Origin: Desulfobulbus oralis
Lineage (GTDB): Bacteria > Desulfobacterota > Desulfobulbia > Desulfobulbales > Desulfobulbaceae
Assembly (NCBI RefSeq): GCF_002952055.1
Contig: NZ_CP021255.1
Span: 682,001-746,000, forward strand
Direction of reading: 5' to 3'
Length of the DNA stretch: 64,000 bases
The notes under the pieces were generated by a model, which was not told where the DNA came from, ran no database searches, and saw only the letters and a list, made by a program, of their open reading frames with translations. Below, one piece after another: positions 24,883-33,781 of this stretch (its first letter is position 1; every line of letters begins with the position of its first letter). The position numbers and the translations under genes were made by a program.

Positions 24883-25731
24883 ATGGGCAGTTCCCAGCTC
24901 TTCGGCCTTGCCATGCTGGCCTATATCCTGGCTTCGGCCGCCTATCTGGGCGGTCTGCTGTTCAAAACCCAAAAATTCTGGCTGGCCGGCCGCATCCTCT
25001 GCGTCTGCGGCGTGATGCTGCACCTGCTCGCCACGCTGCTCCGCTGGTACGCAAGCCACCAGGTGGGCATGGGTCACGCGCCGCTCACCAATATGTACGA
25101 GTCGCTGGTCTTTTTCGCCCTCTCTGTGGCGCTGATCAATCTGTTTTTCGAACATCGCTTCCGGCTCCATACCCTGGGCGCCTTTGTCATGCCGGTGGCG
25201 GCTGTGTCCATGGCCTACGCCTCTTTCTCGGATCGGGTCGATGCCAGCATCAAGCCGCTCCTGCCGGCGCTGCAATCCAACTGGCTGATAGGTCACGTGG
25301 TCACCTGCTTCATCGGTTACGGCGCCTTTGCGGTTGCAGCCGGGCTGGGCGCCATGTATCTGCTGAAAAACCGGGCCGCCTCGCCGAACGCGGCCGACCG
25401 GCAAAACGCTCTGGTACAGGAATTGAACGACCTGGACGAGTTCGTGCACAAGACCATCATCTTTGGCTTTCTCTGGCTCACAGCCGGCATCATCAGCGGT
25501 GCGGTCTGGGCCAACGAGGCCTGGGGCACCTACTGGAACTGGGATCCCAAGGAGACCTGGTCGCTCATCACCTGGTTTTTCTACGCTTTCACCCTGCACG
25601 CCCGTTTTACGGGCGGAAAAAGCGGCTGTTTTCTGGCCTGGATGGCGCTTTTTGGCTTTGTGGCCGTGCTCTTCACCTATTTTGGCGTGAACTTCCTGCT
25701 TTCGGGCCTGCACAGCTACGGCTCGGCCTGA
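24883..25731 (+). CDS. ccsA: Cytochrome c biogenesis protein CcsA/ResC-type
   Basis: This 282-residue polytopic membrane protein carries the tryptophan-rich WWD-like heme-handling signature (WGTYWNWDPKETWSLITW, about 209-226) and conserved His residues in flanking helices (GHAPLTNMYES at about 65-75, GHVVTCFIGY near 137). With ResB it forms the System II heme lyase, attaching heme to CxxCH of apocytochromes on the periplasmic side. AAGGAG precedes the ATG. A terminator lies about 100 bp downstream. Confidence 0.92.
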   Translation: MGSSQLFGLAMLAYILASAAYLGGLLFKTQKFWLAGRILCVCGVMLHLLATLLRWYASHQVGMGHAPLTNMYESLVFFALSVALINLFFEHRFRLHTLGAFVMPVAAVSMAYASFSDRVDASIKPLLPALQSNWLIGHVVTCFIGYGAFAVAAGLGAMYLLKNRAASPNAADRQNALVQELNDLDEFVHKTIIFGFLWLTAGIISGAVWANEAWGTYWNWDPKETWSLITWFFYAFTLHARFTGGKSGCFLAWMALFGFVAVLFTYFGVNFLLSGLHSYGSA

Positions 25732-25831
25732 AAAGAAAGGCCCTGGCAGGGCAGTCAAGCGGTTGCCGGGGCCCGGACTCCGAACGACCGCTCTCGGTGC
25801 TGGTCCGAAGCCATAGGCCCAAGCCAGGCGC

Positions 25832-25875
25832 AAAAAACCCCGGCGCCTTGCGGCTGCCGGGGCTGTTCTTTTTTT
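25832..25875. terminator. Terminator after the ccsA gene
   Basis: A CCCCGGCGCC/GGC-GCCGGGG hairpin is flanked by AAAAAA on the left and TTTTTTT on the right, so it can terminate both the plus-strand ccsA transcript and the convergent amidase transcript. Confidence 0.85.
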
Positions 25876-25891
25876 GCCTGCACCGGCAAAA

Positions 25892-27931
25892 TCAGTTCAT
25901 GAGCGAGGCGCTGTGATGGTGCTGCACATAGGAGTTGAGGCCCTGGGCAATTCCTGTGGCAATCTGCTCCAGATAGGCTGGATTTTGCATCAACCTGGCT
26001 TCGTTGCGGTTGGTGATAAACGAAATTTCCACCAACACGGCCGGCATCTCCGCGCCGATCAGCACGAAAAAGGGCGCCTGTTTGACCCCCAGGTTTCTGA
26101 TGTTGTACTTCTGCTTCAGTCCGCGGGACAGGGAGGCTTGAATGGCATGGGCCAGCTTGGACGATTCGTCGATTTTGGCATTCTTCAGCAGATCCCGCAA
26201 AATATCCTGTAATTCTCCAATATTGCGGGTAGAAGTGGCGTTTTCCCGTGCCGCCACCCGCATGGCATGCGCATCGGTGGCCAAGTTGAGGTAATAGGTT
26301 TCAACGCCGCCCACCCGCTTGTCCGAATTGGCATTCGCATGCAGGGAGAGGAAGAGATCGGCCTTCTTGGCATTGGCAATGGCGGTCCGCTCTTCCAGGG
26401 GGATGAATATGTCGCGGTTCCTGGTAAAGGATACCTGGTAGCCATACTGCTCCTGCAGTTTCCCGGCCACGATCCGGGCAAGCCGCAACACCACGTCCTT
26501 CTCCTTCACGCCATAGTCCATGGCGCCCGGGTCCTTGCCGCCATGACCAGGATCGATCACAATATGGTGCACGCCCAGGCCCAGTTGCTGGGCCAGGGAC
26601 AGCGTGGCCGCTTTGCCGCCGCCAGAGGCCTCAGTAGCGCTGGCCGCCCATTTCTTCTGCTCGGTCAGATTGGGGATTCCGGCAGGGGGCTGTTCCTCCC
26701 CGGCTTCTGGCGTCGACGCCGTGCTCCCCGCTGTCTGCGACGGCGCTGTGCCGGGACGGGGGGCGCCTGGAGCGACAAAGGTGCCTCCCACCCCCCTGAC
26801 AAGCGTTCCGGCGGGCGCATCCAAAGCGGTCCGCACGGAGGGCCTGGAACGGGGCGCCTCTGGCCGCGGCCTGGATACGGTCTTGACGCCGCGCACATCC
26901 ACAATCACCCGAAACGGATCGGGCAGGCTGAAGATTTTGTAATCGGAAATGGATTCAATATCCAAAACCACGCGCACGGTATCCATGGTGTACTGGCCGC
27001 TACGAACCTGCCTGAGCAGACCGTCGCCAATGGCCACCGGCTCCTTGTTGTCCTTCGCCAGCAGGCTGTCGGCAAAGTCAATCAGCAGCCGCGGCGGCAT
27101 GCCGTCCTTTTTTTCCAGCAGTCTGTGGGTATAGGCGACCGCCCGGGTGGCCGGAATGACGATGCGGGTATAGTCGTCGGAAGACCAGTGCTTGATCTGC
27201 TGAACCCGGGCCTTTTCCTGGCCGAGGGGCGCAGGCGAGGCCGCCGGCGACTCAGAAGTTCTGGCTCCTGTGTCTGCGGGCCGCGCCGTGGGAGGCGGGG
27301 GGGCGGGGGGGGGCGCTGCCTGGGCCTGAACGGGCGGACGGTTCAGGCGGCGCAGCAAATCAGCCGCAAGCCCGGCATGGTCGCCGCCCGGGTAGTCTTT
27401 GACGATCTTGTGCAGCAGCTCCGGCGCCTGCACCTTTTTTGCCGGATGCATCAGAGAGGCTTCGGCCGCATAGTACAGGGCGTCATCCGCCAGGGAGTTG
27501 GCCGGATAGGAGGCGGCCACGTCGTAAAAGGAATCTATGGCATTGTCCAGATCCAGCGGCATCCGGAAATGTTCGAACATCTGCCGGTACAGGCGGCCCT
27601 GCATGAACAGGCTGTTGGCGGTCAGCTCCTCGTTCTTGCGCATGAGCTGCACCCGGCGAAACTGCCGCACACAGGCCAGCCACCTGTCCCGGCTCTGGGC
27701 CTGCTCGCCGTTTTGCTCCAGACGCTCGTGCTCTGTCTTGGCCCGGGCATACAGGTCTTCGGCCGAACCGGCCAAAACCCGAACCTGGGGCAGGGGCATA
27801 ATTCGAACCGGAGGCGCGGCCTCCAGCAAACAAGGCGGGATGCCTAGGAAAAGCAGACCGGCAAACAGAACAAAAAACGCAGGTCTTGCATATTGGAGGT
27901 GCATTGCCTTGATATAGTGAAAGGATGACAT
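25892..27931 (-). CDS. N-acetylmuramoyl-L-alanine amidase with AMIN domain
   Basis: This 679-residue secreted protein has a signal peptide (hydrophobic 14-32, start MHLQYARP possible at 27904), a helical TPR-like region (about 55-205) and a Pro/Ala-rich linker. An AMIN domain follows at about 240-355 (VRVVLDIESISDYKIF, FRVIVDVRG), then a second low-complexity linker and a C-terminal Amidase_3 domain. Zinc-site landmarks are VIDPGHGGKDPGA (about 456-468), the Glu in TAIANAKK-x-DLFLSLHAN, and LVEISFITN near the end. It cleaves the amide between MurNAc and the stem peptide in cell separation. The N-terminal TPR-like module is not in E. coli AmiC and is typical of deltaproteobacterial forms. Confidence 0.9.
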   Translation of the reverse strand: MSSFHYIKAMHLQYARPAFFVLFAGLLFLGIPPCLLEAAPPVRIMPLPQVRVLAGSAEDLYARAKTEHERLEQNGEQAQSRDRWLACVRQFRRVQLMRKNEELTANSLFMQGRLYRQMFEHFRMPLDLDNAIDSFYDVAASYPANSLADDALYYAAEASLMHPAKKVQAPELLHKIVKDYPGGDHAGLAADLLRRLNRPPVQAQAAPPPAPPPPTARPADTGARTSESPAASPAPLGQEKARVQQIKHWSSDDYTRIVIPATRAVAYTHRLLEKKDGMPPRLLIDFADSLLAKDNKEPVAIGDGLLRQVRSGQYTMDTVRVVLDIESISDYKIFSLPDPFRVIVDVRGVKTVSRPRPEAPRSRPSVRTALDAPAGTLVRGVGGTFVAPGAPRPGTAPSQTAGSTASTPEAGEEQPPAGIPNLTEQKKWAASATEASGGGKAATLSLAQQLGLGVHHIVIDPGHGGKDPGAMDYGVKEKDVVLRLARIVAGKLQEQYGYQVSFTRNRDIFIPLEERTAIANAKKADLFLSLHANANSDKRVGGVETYYLNLATDAHAMRVAARENATSTRNIGELQDILRDLLKNAKIDESSKLAHAIQASLSRGLKQKYNIRNLGVKQAPFFVLIGAEMPAVLVEISFITNRNEARLMQNPAYLEQIATGIAQGLNSYVQHHHSASLMN

Positions 27932-28074
27932 TTTTGAAAAAAGGATGTGCGAAAGGCCCGCACCGATCCAGGGTACCCGTTGCTTTTGCAGTTATATACA
28001 GGATTTACCCGAAGAGGTAAAAGAAATTGTACCATAAACAGGGCATGGCTGTTTTTTATGCATGCCGCTCGCTC

Positions 28075-30720
28075 CTATTTTGCCTCTCTGACAAGTTCCC
28101 GGATGCGGTACAGCGTATCCAGGGCCTCCCTGGGCGTCATGGCGTCTGGATCCAAGGTGCGCAAAAACTCGTCCAGCTGGCTTTCCTGCCGGGGAAAAAG
28201 CGACATCTGCCGGGGCGCCGGATCCGCCCTGGAACCTGCATCTCCTGGCTGGCCGTGCCGCTCGATTTTTTTCAGAATCGCGCTGGCCCTGCGGATGACC
28301 GGCGCAGGCACACCGGCCAGAGAGGCCACCTGAATGCCGTAGCTCCGGCTGGCGCCCCCTTCGACCAGCTTGTGCAGAAAGATGATGCTCTCGTTCCACT
28401 CCCGGACTGCCACGGAGAAATTACGCACCCCCGGGCAGGTGGCCGCCAGATCCACCAGCTCGTGGTAATGGGTGGCAAAAAGCGTCTTGATGCCAAGGCC
28501 GTTTTTGCCGGCCAGCTCTTCGGCCACGGCCCAGGCAATGGCCAGGCCATCATAGGTGGAGGTGCCGCGGCCGATTTCGTCCAGGATGACCAGGCTGTTT
28601 TCCGTGGCATTGTGCAAAATATTCGCGGTCTCGTTCATTTCCACCATAAAGGTGGACTGGCCGCTCCGAAGGTTGTCCATGGCGCCGACTCGTGTGAAAA
28701 TACGGTCAACCAGGCAGATGCTCGCACTGTCGGCAGGCACGAAGCTGCCCAGATGGGCCATGAGCACAATCAGGGCGGTCTGGCGCAGCACTGTCGACTT
28801 GCCCGCCATGTTCGGGCCGGTGATGATGTGCAGCAGGCTGCCTTCATGGTCAAGGTGCAGGTCGTTGGGCACAAAGCGGCCGGGCTCCAGATTGCGCTCG
28901 ATGACCGGGTGGCGGCCTTCTTTGATACTGATGCTGCGGCCCTCGTTGATCTCGGGCCTGCAGTAGCGAAAGCGCACCGCAGCTTCGGCAAGGGCAGCCA
29001 GCACATCCACTGTGGCCAGGTGCGCCGACATGGCCAGAAGCCGGCGGCTTTCTGAGGCAATCTGCCCGCGCACGCGGGAAAAGAGCGCAAATTCCAGATC
29101 GAGCCGCTTTTCCTGCGCGTTCGTGATGGCCTCTTCCAGCTCCTTCAGCTCCGGTGTGATGTAGCGCTCCACATTGGCAAGGGTCTGCTTGCGAATGAAA
29201 TAATCGGGCACCTGGCCGGACTGCGTGCGGCTCAGCTCGAAATAATAGCCAAAGACCCGGTTGTAGCCGACCTTGAGCTTGCTCAGCCCGGACTTTTCCC
29301 GTTCCTTGCCCTCCAGCTCCAGAATGAGCTTTTTACCGTCCCGCAGGAGGCGCATCAGCCGGTCGAGTTCGGCATCGAAGCCCTCCCTGATCATGCCGCC
29401 CTCCTTCAGAGCGGGCGGCGCATCGTCCCGGATGGCGCTGGCAATGAGCCCGTGCACATCGGCAAGGGGGTCGAAGGCGCTGAAAATCTCCGAAAGAAGC
29501 GGGGCGGAGGCATCAGCCAGCATGGACTGAAATTCCGGCAATCGGGCGAGTGAAAGGCCAAGCGCATTCAGATCGCGGGCATTGCCCTGATTCAGGGTCA
29601 GACGGCTGCACAGGCGCTCCATGTCGGTGATGTGGGAGAGCAGTTCTCTCAGCCGCGCCCTGAGCTTGCTGCGCTGGGCCAGCTCCTCAACCGCCGCGAG
29701 CCGTGCCTTGATGGCATCCGCCGTTTTCAAAGGAAAAAGCAGCCAGTTGCGGAAGAGCCGCGCGCCCATGGGCGTGGCGCTCATATCCAACGTGTCCAGG
29801 AGCGAGCCCTCCCGCCGGCCGCCCACAATGGTCTCGGTCAGTTCCAGATTGCGGCGGGAAGATTCGTCTATGATCAGGAAATCACCGGGTTGCAGGGGAC
29901 TCAGCCTGTCGATGTGACCAAGCCCGGTCTTCTGGGTCTCCTGCACATAGGCCAGAAGCGCACCCGCGGCCTGCAGGGCCAGCGTGAACTGCGCGCAGCC
30001 GAAACCTGCCATGTTGACGGTGTGGAAATGCTCCTGCAGCGTGGCCTGCGCACAGGCCCGCTCGAACAGGGCGGCCGGTCTGAAAGTCAGGCAGAGGGCA
30101 GCAAGCCTGGCCCTGATGGCCTCCGCGAGGCTGCTTTCCGCTTCGCCCTGTTCCTGCGGCTGCAGGAGTTCGGCCGGCTGCATGCGGACCAGGACATCCA
30201 AAAGGGCGTCATGACCGGCGGCAATGTCCACCTCGCTTGCCAGAAAGCGACCGGTGGACACATCCAGAAAGGCCAGACCGGCAAGCCGGTTTCTGGCCTT
30301 TGCAGGGCCCAGGACGAGCGCGCAGAGAAAGCATTCCCGCTTTTCGTCCAAAAGCTGGTCTTCCGTGGTCACGCCGGGTGAAATCACCCGCACCACCTCC
30401 CGCCGGACAATGCCCTTTGCCGCTTTGGGGTCTTCAACCTGCTCGCAGAGGGCCACCCGGTAGCCTGCGCGGATCATTTTGGCCAGATAGCCGCTCAAGG
30501 CATGGTAGGGCACCCCGCACATGGGCACTTTGGCCTCGTTATCCCGGCTCCGGGTCGTCAGGGCGATGCCCATAACCCGGGAGCCCAGCTCGGCGTCGTC
30601 CAGAAACATCTCGTAAAAATCGCCGATCCGATAAAAGAGCACAGTGTCCGGATACTGCGCTTTCATCTCCAGATACTGCTGGAGCATGGGGGTGATTTTG
30701 GGGGTAGGGGCGCTGTGCAT
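28075..30720 (-). CDS. mutS: DNA mismatch repair protein MutS
   Basis: This 881-residue protein is of standard MutS length. The mismatch-binding F-x-E motif is in RIGDFYEMF (about 31-39). The ATPase has Walker A GPNMAGKST (about 617-625), the DEIGRGTSTYDG Walker B/signature (about 696-707) and ATHYHEL. It recognises mismatches and recruits MutL. The gene begins 3 bp after the HIT gene's stop and shares an operon with a phosphodiesterase and 5-formyl-THF cyclo-ligase upstream. All key residues are present. Confidence 0.98.
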   Translation of the reverse strand: MHSAPTPKITPMLQQYLEMKAQYPDTVLFYRIGDFYEMFLDDAELGSRVMGIALTTRSRDNEAKVPMCGVPYHALSGYLAKMIRAGYRVALCEQVEDPKAAKGIVRREVVRVISPGVTTEDQLLDEKRECFLCALVLGPAKARNRLAGLAFLDVSTGRFLASEVDIAAGHDALLDVLVRMQPAELLQPQEQGEAESSLAEAIRARLAALCLTFRPAALFERACAQATLQEHFHTVNMAGFGCAQFTLALQAAGALLAYVQETQKTGLGHIDRLSPLQPGDFLIIDESSRRNLELTETIVGGRREGSLLDTLDMSATPMGARLFRNWLLFPLKTADAIKARLAAVEELAQRSKLRARLRELLSHITDMERLCSRLTLNQGNARDLNALGLSLARLPEFQSMLADASAPLLSEIFSAFDPLADVHGLIASAIRDDAPPALKEGGMIREGFDAELDRLMRLLRDGKKLILELEGKEREKSGLSKLKVGYNRVFGYYFELSRTQSGQVPDYFIRKQTLANVERYITPELKELEEAITNAQEKRLDLEFALFSRVRGQIASESRRLLAMSAHLATVDVLAALAEAAVRFRYCRPEINEGRSISIKEGRHPVIERNLEPGRFVPNDLHLDHEGSLLHIITGPNMAGKSTVLRQTALIVLMAHLGSFVPADSASICLVDRIFTRVGAMDNLRSGQSTFMVEMNETANILHNATENSLVILDEIGRGTSTYDGLAIAWAVAEELAGKNGLGIKTLFATHYHELVDLAATCPGVRNFSVAVREWNESIIFLHKLVEGGASRSYGIQVASLAGVPAPVIRRASAILKKIERHGQPGDAGSRADPAPRQMSLFPRQESQLDEFLRTLDPDAMTPREALDTLYRIRELVREAK

Positions 30721-30723
30721 AAA

Positions 30724-31218
30724 TCAGGGCCGATAGTTCTGGAAATCGGGCAGAAGCACATCAAAGCTGCGTTCGATGTGCTGGGGAATGGTGCGCAGCT
30801 CGGCCAGCACGGTCATGAAATTGTGATCGCCCGGCCAGCGGGGCACCACGTGGAAGTGCAGATGTCCGGGGATGCCCGCGCCCGCACATGCCCCCAGATT
30901 CAGACCTATGTTCAGGCCTTCGGCATGAAAACGCCGTCGAAGCGTCTGACTGCAAAAGGCCAGCATGGCCATGAGCGCACTGTTTTCCTCCGGCGTGAGG
31001 TCGGCAAGATCGCCTGCATGGCGGCGTGGGGCCACGAGCAAGTGACCGTTCGCGTAGGGAAAGCGGTTCAGAAGCACGACCAAAAGCCGGTCACGGAACA
31101 AGAGCAGATGCGCCTTGTCGCTGGATCCTTCGCCTGGCGGCTCGAACAGGCAGCCTGTTGCACGCGGAGCCGAAGCCGCCACGTGCTCCATGCGCCAGGG
31201 TGTCCATAAGCTTTTCAT
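30724..31218 (-). CDS. HIT-family hydrolase
   Basis: This 164-residue protein starts MKSLWTPWRMEHV, typical of the long HIT branch related to Ap4A phosphorylase. It contains NRFPYANGHLLVAPRRH and the catalytic histidine triad HLHFHVV (about 138-144). It hydrolyses or phosphorolyses nucleotide-phosphate bonds such as Ap4A or adenylates. It overlaps the upstream phosphodiesterase gene by 4 bp and lies 3 bp from mutS. The exact substrate is not resolved. Confidence 0.9.
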   Translation of the reverse strand: MKSLWTPWRMEHVAASAPRATGCLFEPPGEGSSDKAHLLLFRDRLLVVLLNRFPYANGHLLVAPRRHAGDLADLTPEENSALMAMLAFCSQTLRRRFHAEGLNIGLNLGACAGAGIPGHLHFHVVPRWPGDHNFMTVLAELRTIPQHIERSFDVLLPDFQNYRP

Positions 31219-31694
31219 ATGTGCAGCAGTGTGGCCTGGAGTTCATCATCCGCTTCCAGAATGGCATAGGAACCGTTTTTGAAGGCGCCGGGGTTCAGGA
31301 AAAGTACACCGCCTTGCCCCGCTTTGGCGCCTTCCCTGTGACATACAGCCCGGTGGGTATGACCATAGATGATGCAATCCGCCTCGGGGAAGGCAGTCCA
31401 CAGGCTGTCTTCAATATCCTGCAAATATGCGCCATGGGCCAGACCGATGGTAAAACGGCCCAGTTTGAACAGCCGGCGCTCGGGCAGAGCGAGACGGGCG
31501 CTGGCATGGCATGTGTTGCCGTGCACCGCATACACGCTTTTGCCGGCAAAAACCGACAAAATGCCGGGATCGACAAGATCGCCCGCGTGAATGATGATTT
31601 CACAGTCCGCAAAACAGCGGGCCGCCAGTTTTTGGAAAACCGGATCAACGGTTGTGATATGGGTATCAGAGAGAACACCGGCCCGGATGCTCAT
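31215..31694 (-). CDS. YfcE/MJ0936-type metallophosphodiesterase
   Basis: The ATG at 31694 (MSIRAGVLSDTHI) has GGAGCG 6 nt upstream and gives 159 residues. The calcineurin-like motifs are LSDTH (8-12), HAGDLVD (about 37-43), VHGNTCH (about 60-66), YGHTH (about 105-109). The usual GN[HC]D is GNTC here. These place it among small two-metal phosphodiesterases active on phosphodiesters with unknown natural substrate. It overlaps the HIT gene by 4 bp. Confidence 0.88.
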   Translation of the reverse strand: MSIRAGVLSDTHITTVDPVFQKLAARCFADCEIIIHAGDLVDPGILSVFAGKSVYAVHGNTCHASARLALPERRLFKLGRFTIGLAHGAYLQDIEDSLWTAFPEADCIIYGHTHRAVCHREGAKAGQGGVLFLNPGAFKNGSYAILEADDELQATLLHI

Positions 31695-31791
31695 AATGGT
31701 CGCTCCAGAAAATGTCGGGCATGGATGCATTAAGCGCGTAACCGTCCAAATTAACGGCCAGCGCCTCTGGCGGCAAGCATTACGCGATTTT

Positions 31792-32418
31792 TCAGGTGCT
31801 GTTTGTAGCGGGACCGCCGCTTTCCTGCGGCCAGCGTATGGTCTCCTGCTCCGTGATCAGGATATCCAGCCGCATGTCGTGGGGCTCGGCCGGAATGAGA
31901 TCCACAAGCTGGCAGGAAAAGGCCAGTCCAAGCCGCAGGGCCTGCGGCGCATTGCCGGAGAGAAAACGGTCATAGTAGCCGCCGCCATAACCCAGCCGGT
32001 TGCCCCTGCGGTCAAAAAGCAGGCCGGGCAGGATCACGATGTCCAGACTGAGCGCCGGAAAGAGGGCCGCCTCACGCCACCTGGGCTCTGGAATCCCCTG
32101 GTAGCCGGGCTGAAGTGCCTCATAGTCATGCAGCACAAGAGGCAGCATGGACTTTTTCTCGGGCACCGTCAGGGGCACGCATACCGTTTTGCCCAAGGCC
32201 AGAAGTCGCTCCGCCAGCGCGACCGTCGCCACTTCGCTTCTAAAGGCACAGTAGAGCAATACGCTTTTCGCCGCCCGCACTTCGGGAAGAGCGCATGCCT
32301 GCGCACCGATTCTGGCACTGGCCCTGGCACGATCCAGCCGGTCCAGCCCATCCCGCTGACCTCTCGCCCAAACACGCATCTTGTCCCGCTCTTGCCCCTT
32401 CACGCATTCCACCAGCAA
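31792..32418 (-). CDS. 5-formyltetrahydrofolate cyclo-ligase
   Basis: This 208-residue protein has the MTHFS landmarks: an N-terminal Arg-rich helix, LLYCAFRSEVAT (about 54-65), a central VCVPLTVPE segment, and the C-terminal nucleotide/folate loop GNRLGYGGGYYDRFL (about 140-154). It converts 5-formyl-THF to 5,10-methenyl-THF using ATP. It is the first gene of the minus-strand operon leading to mutS. I looked for a 6S RNA gene, a frequent neighbour, and did not recognise one. Confidence 0.9.
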   Translation of the reverse strand: MLVECVKGQERDKMRVWARGQRDGLDRLDRARASARIGAQACALPEVRAAKSVLLYCAFRSEVATVALAERLLALGKTVCVPLTVPEKKSMLPLVLHDYEALQPGYQGIPEPRWREAALFPALSLDIVILPGLLFDRRGNRLGYGGGYYDRFLSGNAPQALRLGLAFSCQLVDLIPAEPHDMRLDILITEQETIRWPQESGGPATNST

Positions 32419-32819
32419 TGACCAAAGCTCCCTTTAAAAAACGGCTCTACCAAAAGCGGGTCAGGCCGCGCCCCCTACCTGTTACCGCCAGAGCAGCCAC
32501 TGATACCTGGAAAAAGATACCGCTCAGACCGACTTTTATGTGCGAAAATTCTCATTTGCCAGTGAAGAATTTTTTTTTGTCCTGGCTGCTTTACTTTTCT
32601 TGAGTTTTCCTGTTATTTACGCTACTGAAAACCTGCCGGACAAGCTCAGAGGGACTGTTCTCAACTTGTGTTGTACACATGCAAAGGCAGGGCGCTTCGA
32701 CCCGGCAAGCCACGGATAGAAGGCCGGAGAACGGGCTGGACAGGTCATGGTCAACCCGGAAGGCACAACCGGCAACATCACAATCTTGCACCACTTTTTC
32801 GAGCAACAGGAGGAAACGC
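32419..32819. other. Divergent intergenic region
   Basis: About 400 bp lie between the cyclo-ligase start and the cytochrome b gene. It must hold promoters for both sides. A weak plus-strand -35-like TTGAGT with a downstream AT-rich block lies near 32600-32625. No gene was recognised, and a poly-T run at 32569-32578 has no clear stem. Confidence 0.4.
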
Positions 32820-33755
32820 ATGACAGCACTGTTTTACCTGCTTGGCTATCTGGCTTTTATCGGGTTTATCAGCCTGGCCATCAGGAGACTCAGGACCTTT
32901 CGTAAAGCCACCCCCCTGCATGTACGCTGGGAATTGTACCCTGTACCCCACGAAGGCGACAAGGCGAAGCACGGGGGCAGTTATATGGAAGAAGTGGATT
33001 GGTGGAAGAAAAAACGCCACCTCAGCCATCTGGAAGACATCAAAGGTATTCTGGAAGAAGTGCTCTTCCTGCATGCCACCTTTAAGCACAATCTCAAACT
33101 CTGGGCCTGCACCTATCCCTTCCATCTGGGCATGTACCTGTTGATGGGCGGCACCATTATACTTATCATCTCCACTCTCCTGCAGATCTTTGGTATTGCT
33201 CCGGACAGCGCCCTGATAACAGCAATTGGCCATATAATCAATGGCAGTGCGCTTTTTGGCAGTTTCTGCATCATTGTAGGTGGCATTGCCCTGATCCAGC
33301 GCCGCCGCCATGATTCTGGTCTGAAACGCTACACAACCAATGAGCACTACTTGAATCTGGGCTCCTTTATCCTGTTTGGTGTTCTGGGTCTCCTGGCCTG
33401 CCTTTTCACGCCTTCTTTCTTTGATCAGGCAAGCACTTTTATGCATGGCTTGCTGACCCTGACCTTTACACCAATGAACAATACCCTGTTCAGCCTGCAT
33501 ATGCTCGTAGGTTTTGCTCTATTGATCATGATCCCAATGACCAATATGCAGCACCTGATTTTGAAGTACGACATGTATCATAATATCCGCTGGGAAGATA
33601 CTCCAACTCCGTTCAGCTCCCGGAATCAGAAGAAGCTGATGGAAGCCCTGCAGCTCAAGGTATCCTGGAGCGCCGATCATATCCAGGGCAATGGCCAGAA
33701 AACCTGGGTCGATGTGGCCACAACCAATCCCGCTGCTTCTGAAACGGACAACTAG
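32820..33755 (+). CDS. Cytochrome b membrane subunit (NarI/DsrM/TmcC-like)
   Basis: AGGAGG precedes the ATG at 32820, giving 311 residues. Five hydrophobic segments are visible, at about 3-20, 95-118, 133-152, 180-200 and 222-243. Histidines in or near them (HLGMYLLMGG, INGS region, HMLVGFALL) are candidate heme b ligands. It is the membrane partner of the HdrD-like protein encoded next, 27 bp downstream, as in DsrMK, Tmc or HdrED complexes. It probably exchanges electrons with menaquinone. A multiheme cytochrome c gene, expected for a full Tmc complex, is absent here. Confidence 0.82.
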   Translation: MTALFYLLGYLAFIGFISLAIRRLRTFRKATPLHVRWELYPVPHEGDKAKHGGSYMEEVDWWKKKRHLSHLEDIKGILEEVLFLHATFKHNLKLWACTYPFHLGMYLLMGGTIILIISTLLQIFGIAPDSALITAIGHIINGSALFGSFCIIVGGIALIQRRRHDSGLKRYTTNEHYLNLGSFILFGVLGLLACLFTPSFFDQASTFMHGLLTLTFTPMNNTLFSLHMLVGFALLIMIPMTNMQHLILKYDMYHNIRWEDTPTPFSSRNQKKLMEALQLKVSWSADHIQGNGQKTWVDVATTNPAASETDN

Positions 33756-33781
33756 TGGATAATGAGGAGGACGTTCACGCC

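Noticed and set aside
23587-25833. Minus-strand 748-codon frame
   Set aside because: It is antisense to resB and ccsA, which have clear family motifs; the frame is low-complexity and Gly/Gln/His-rich.
31695-31791. 6S RNA or other small RNA between the cyclo-ligase and phosphodiesterase genes
   Set aside because: The gap is only 97 bp and shows no long bulged hairpin; too short for a 6S RNA.
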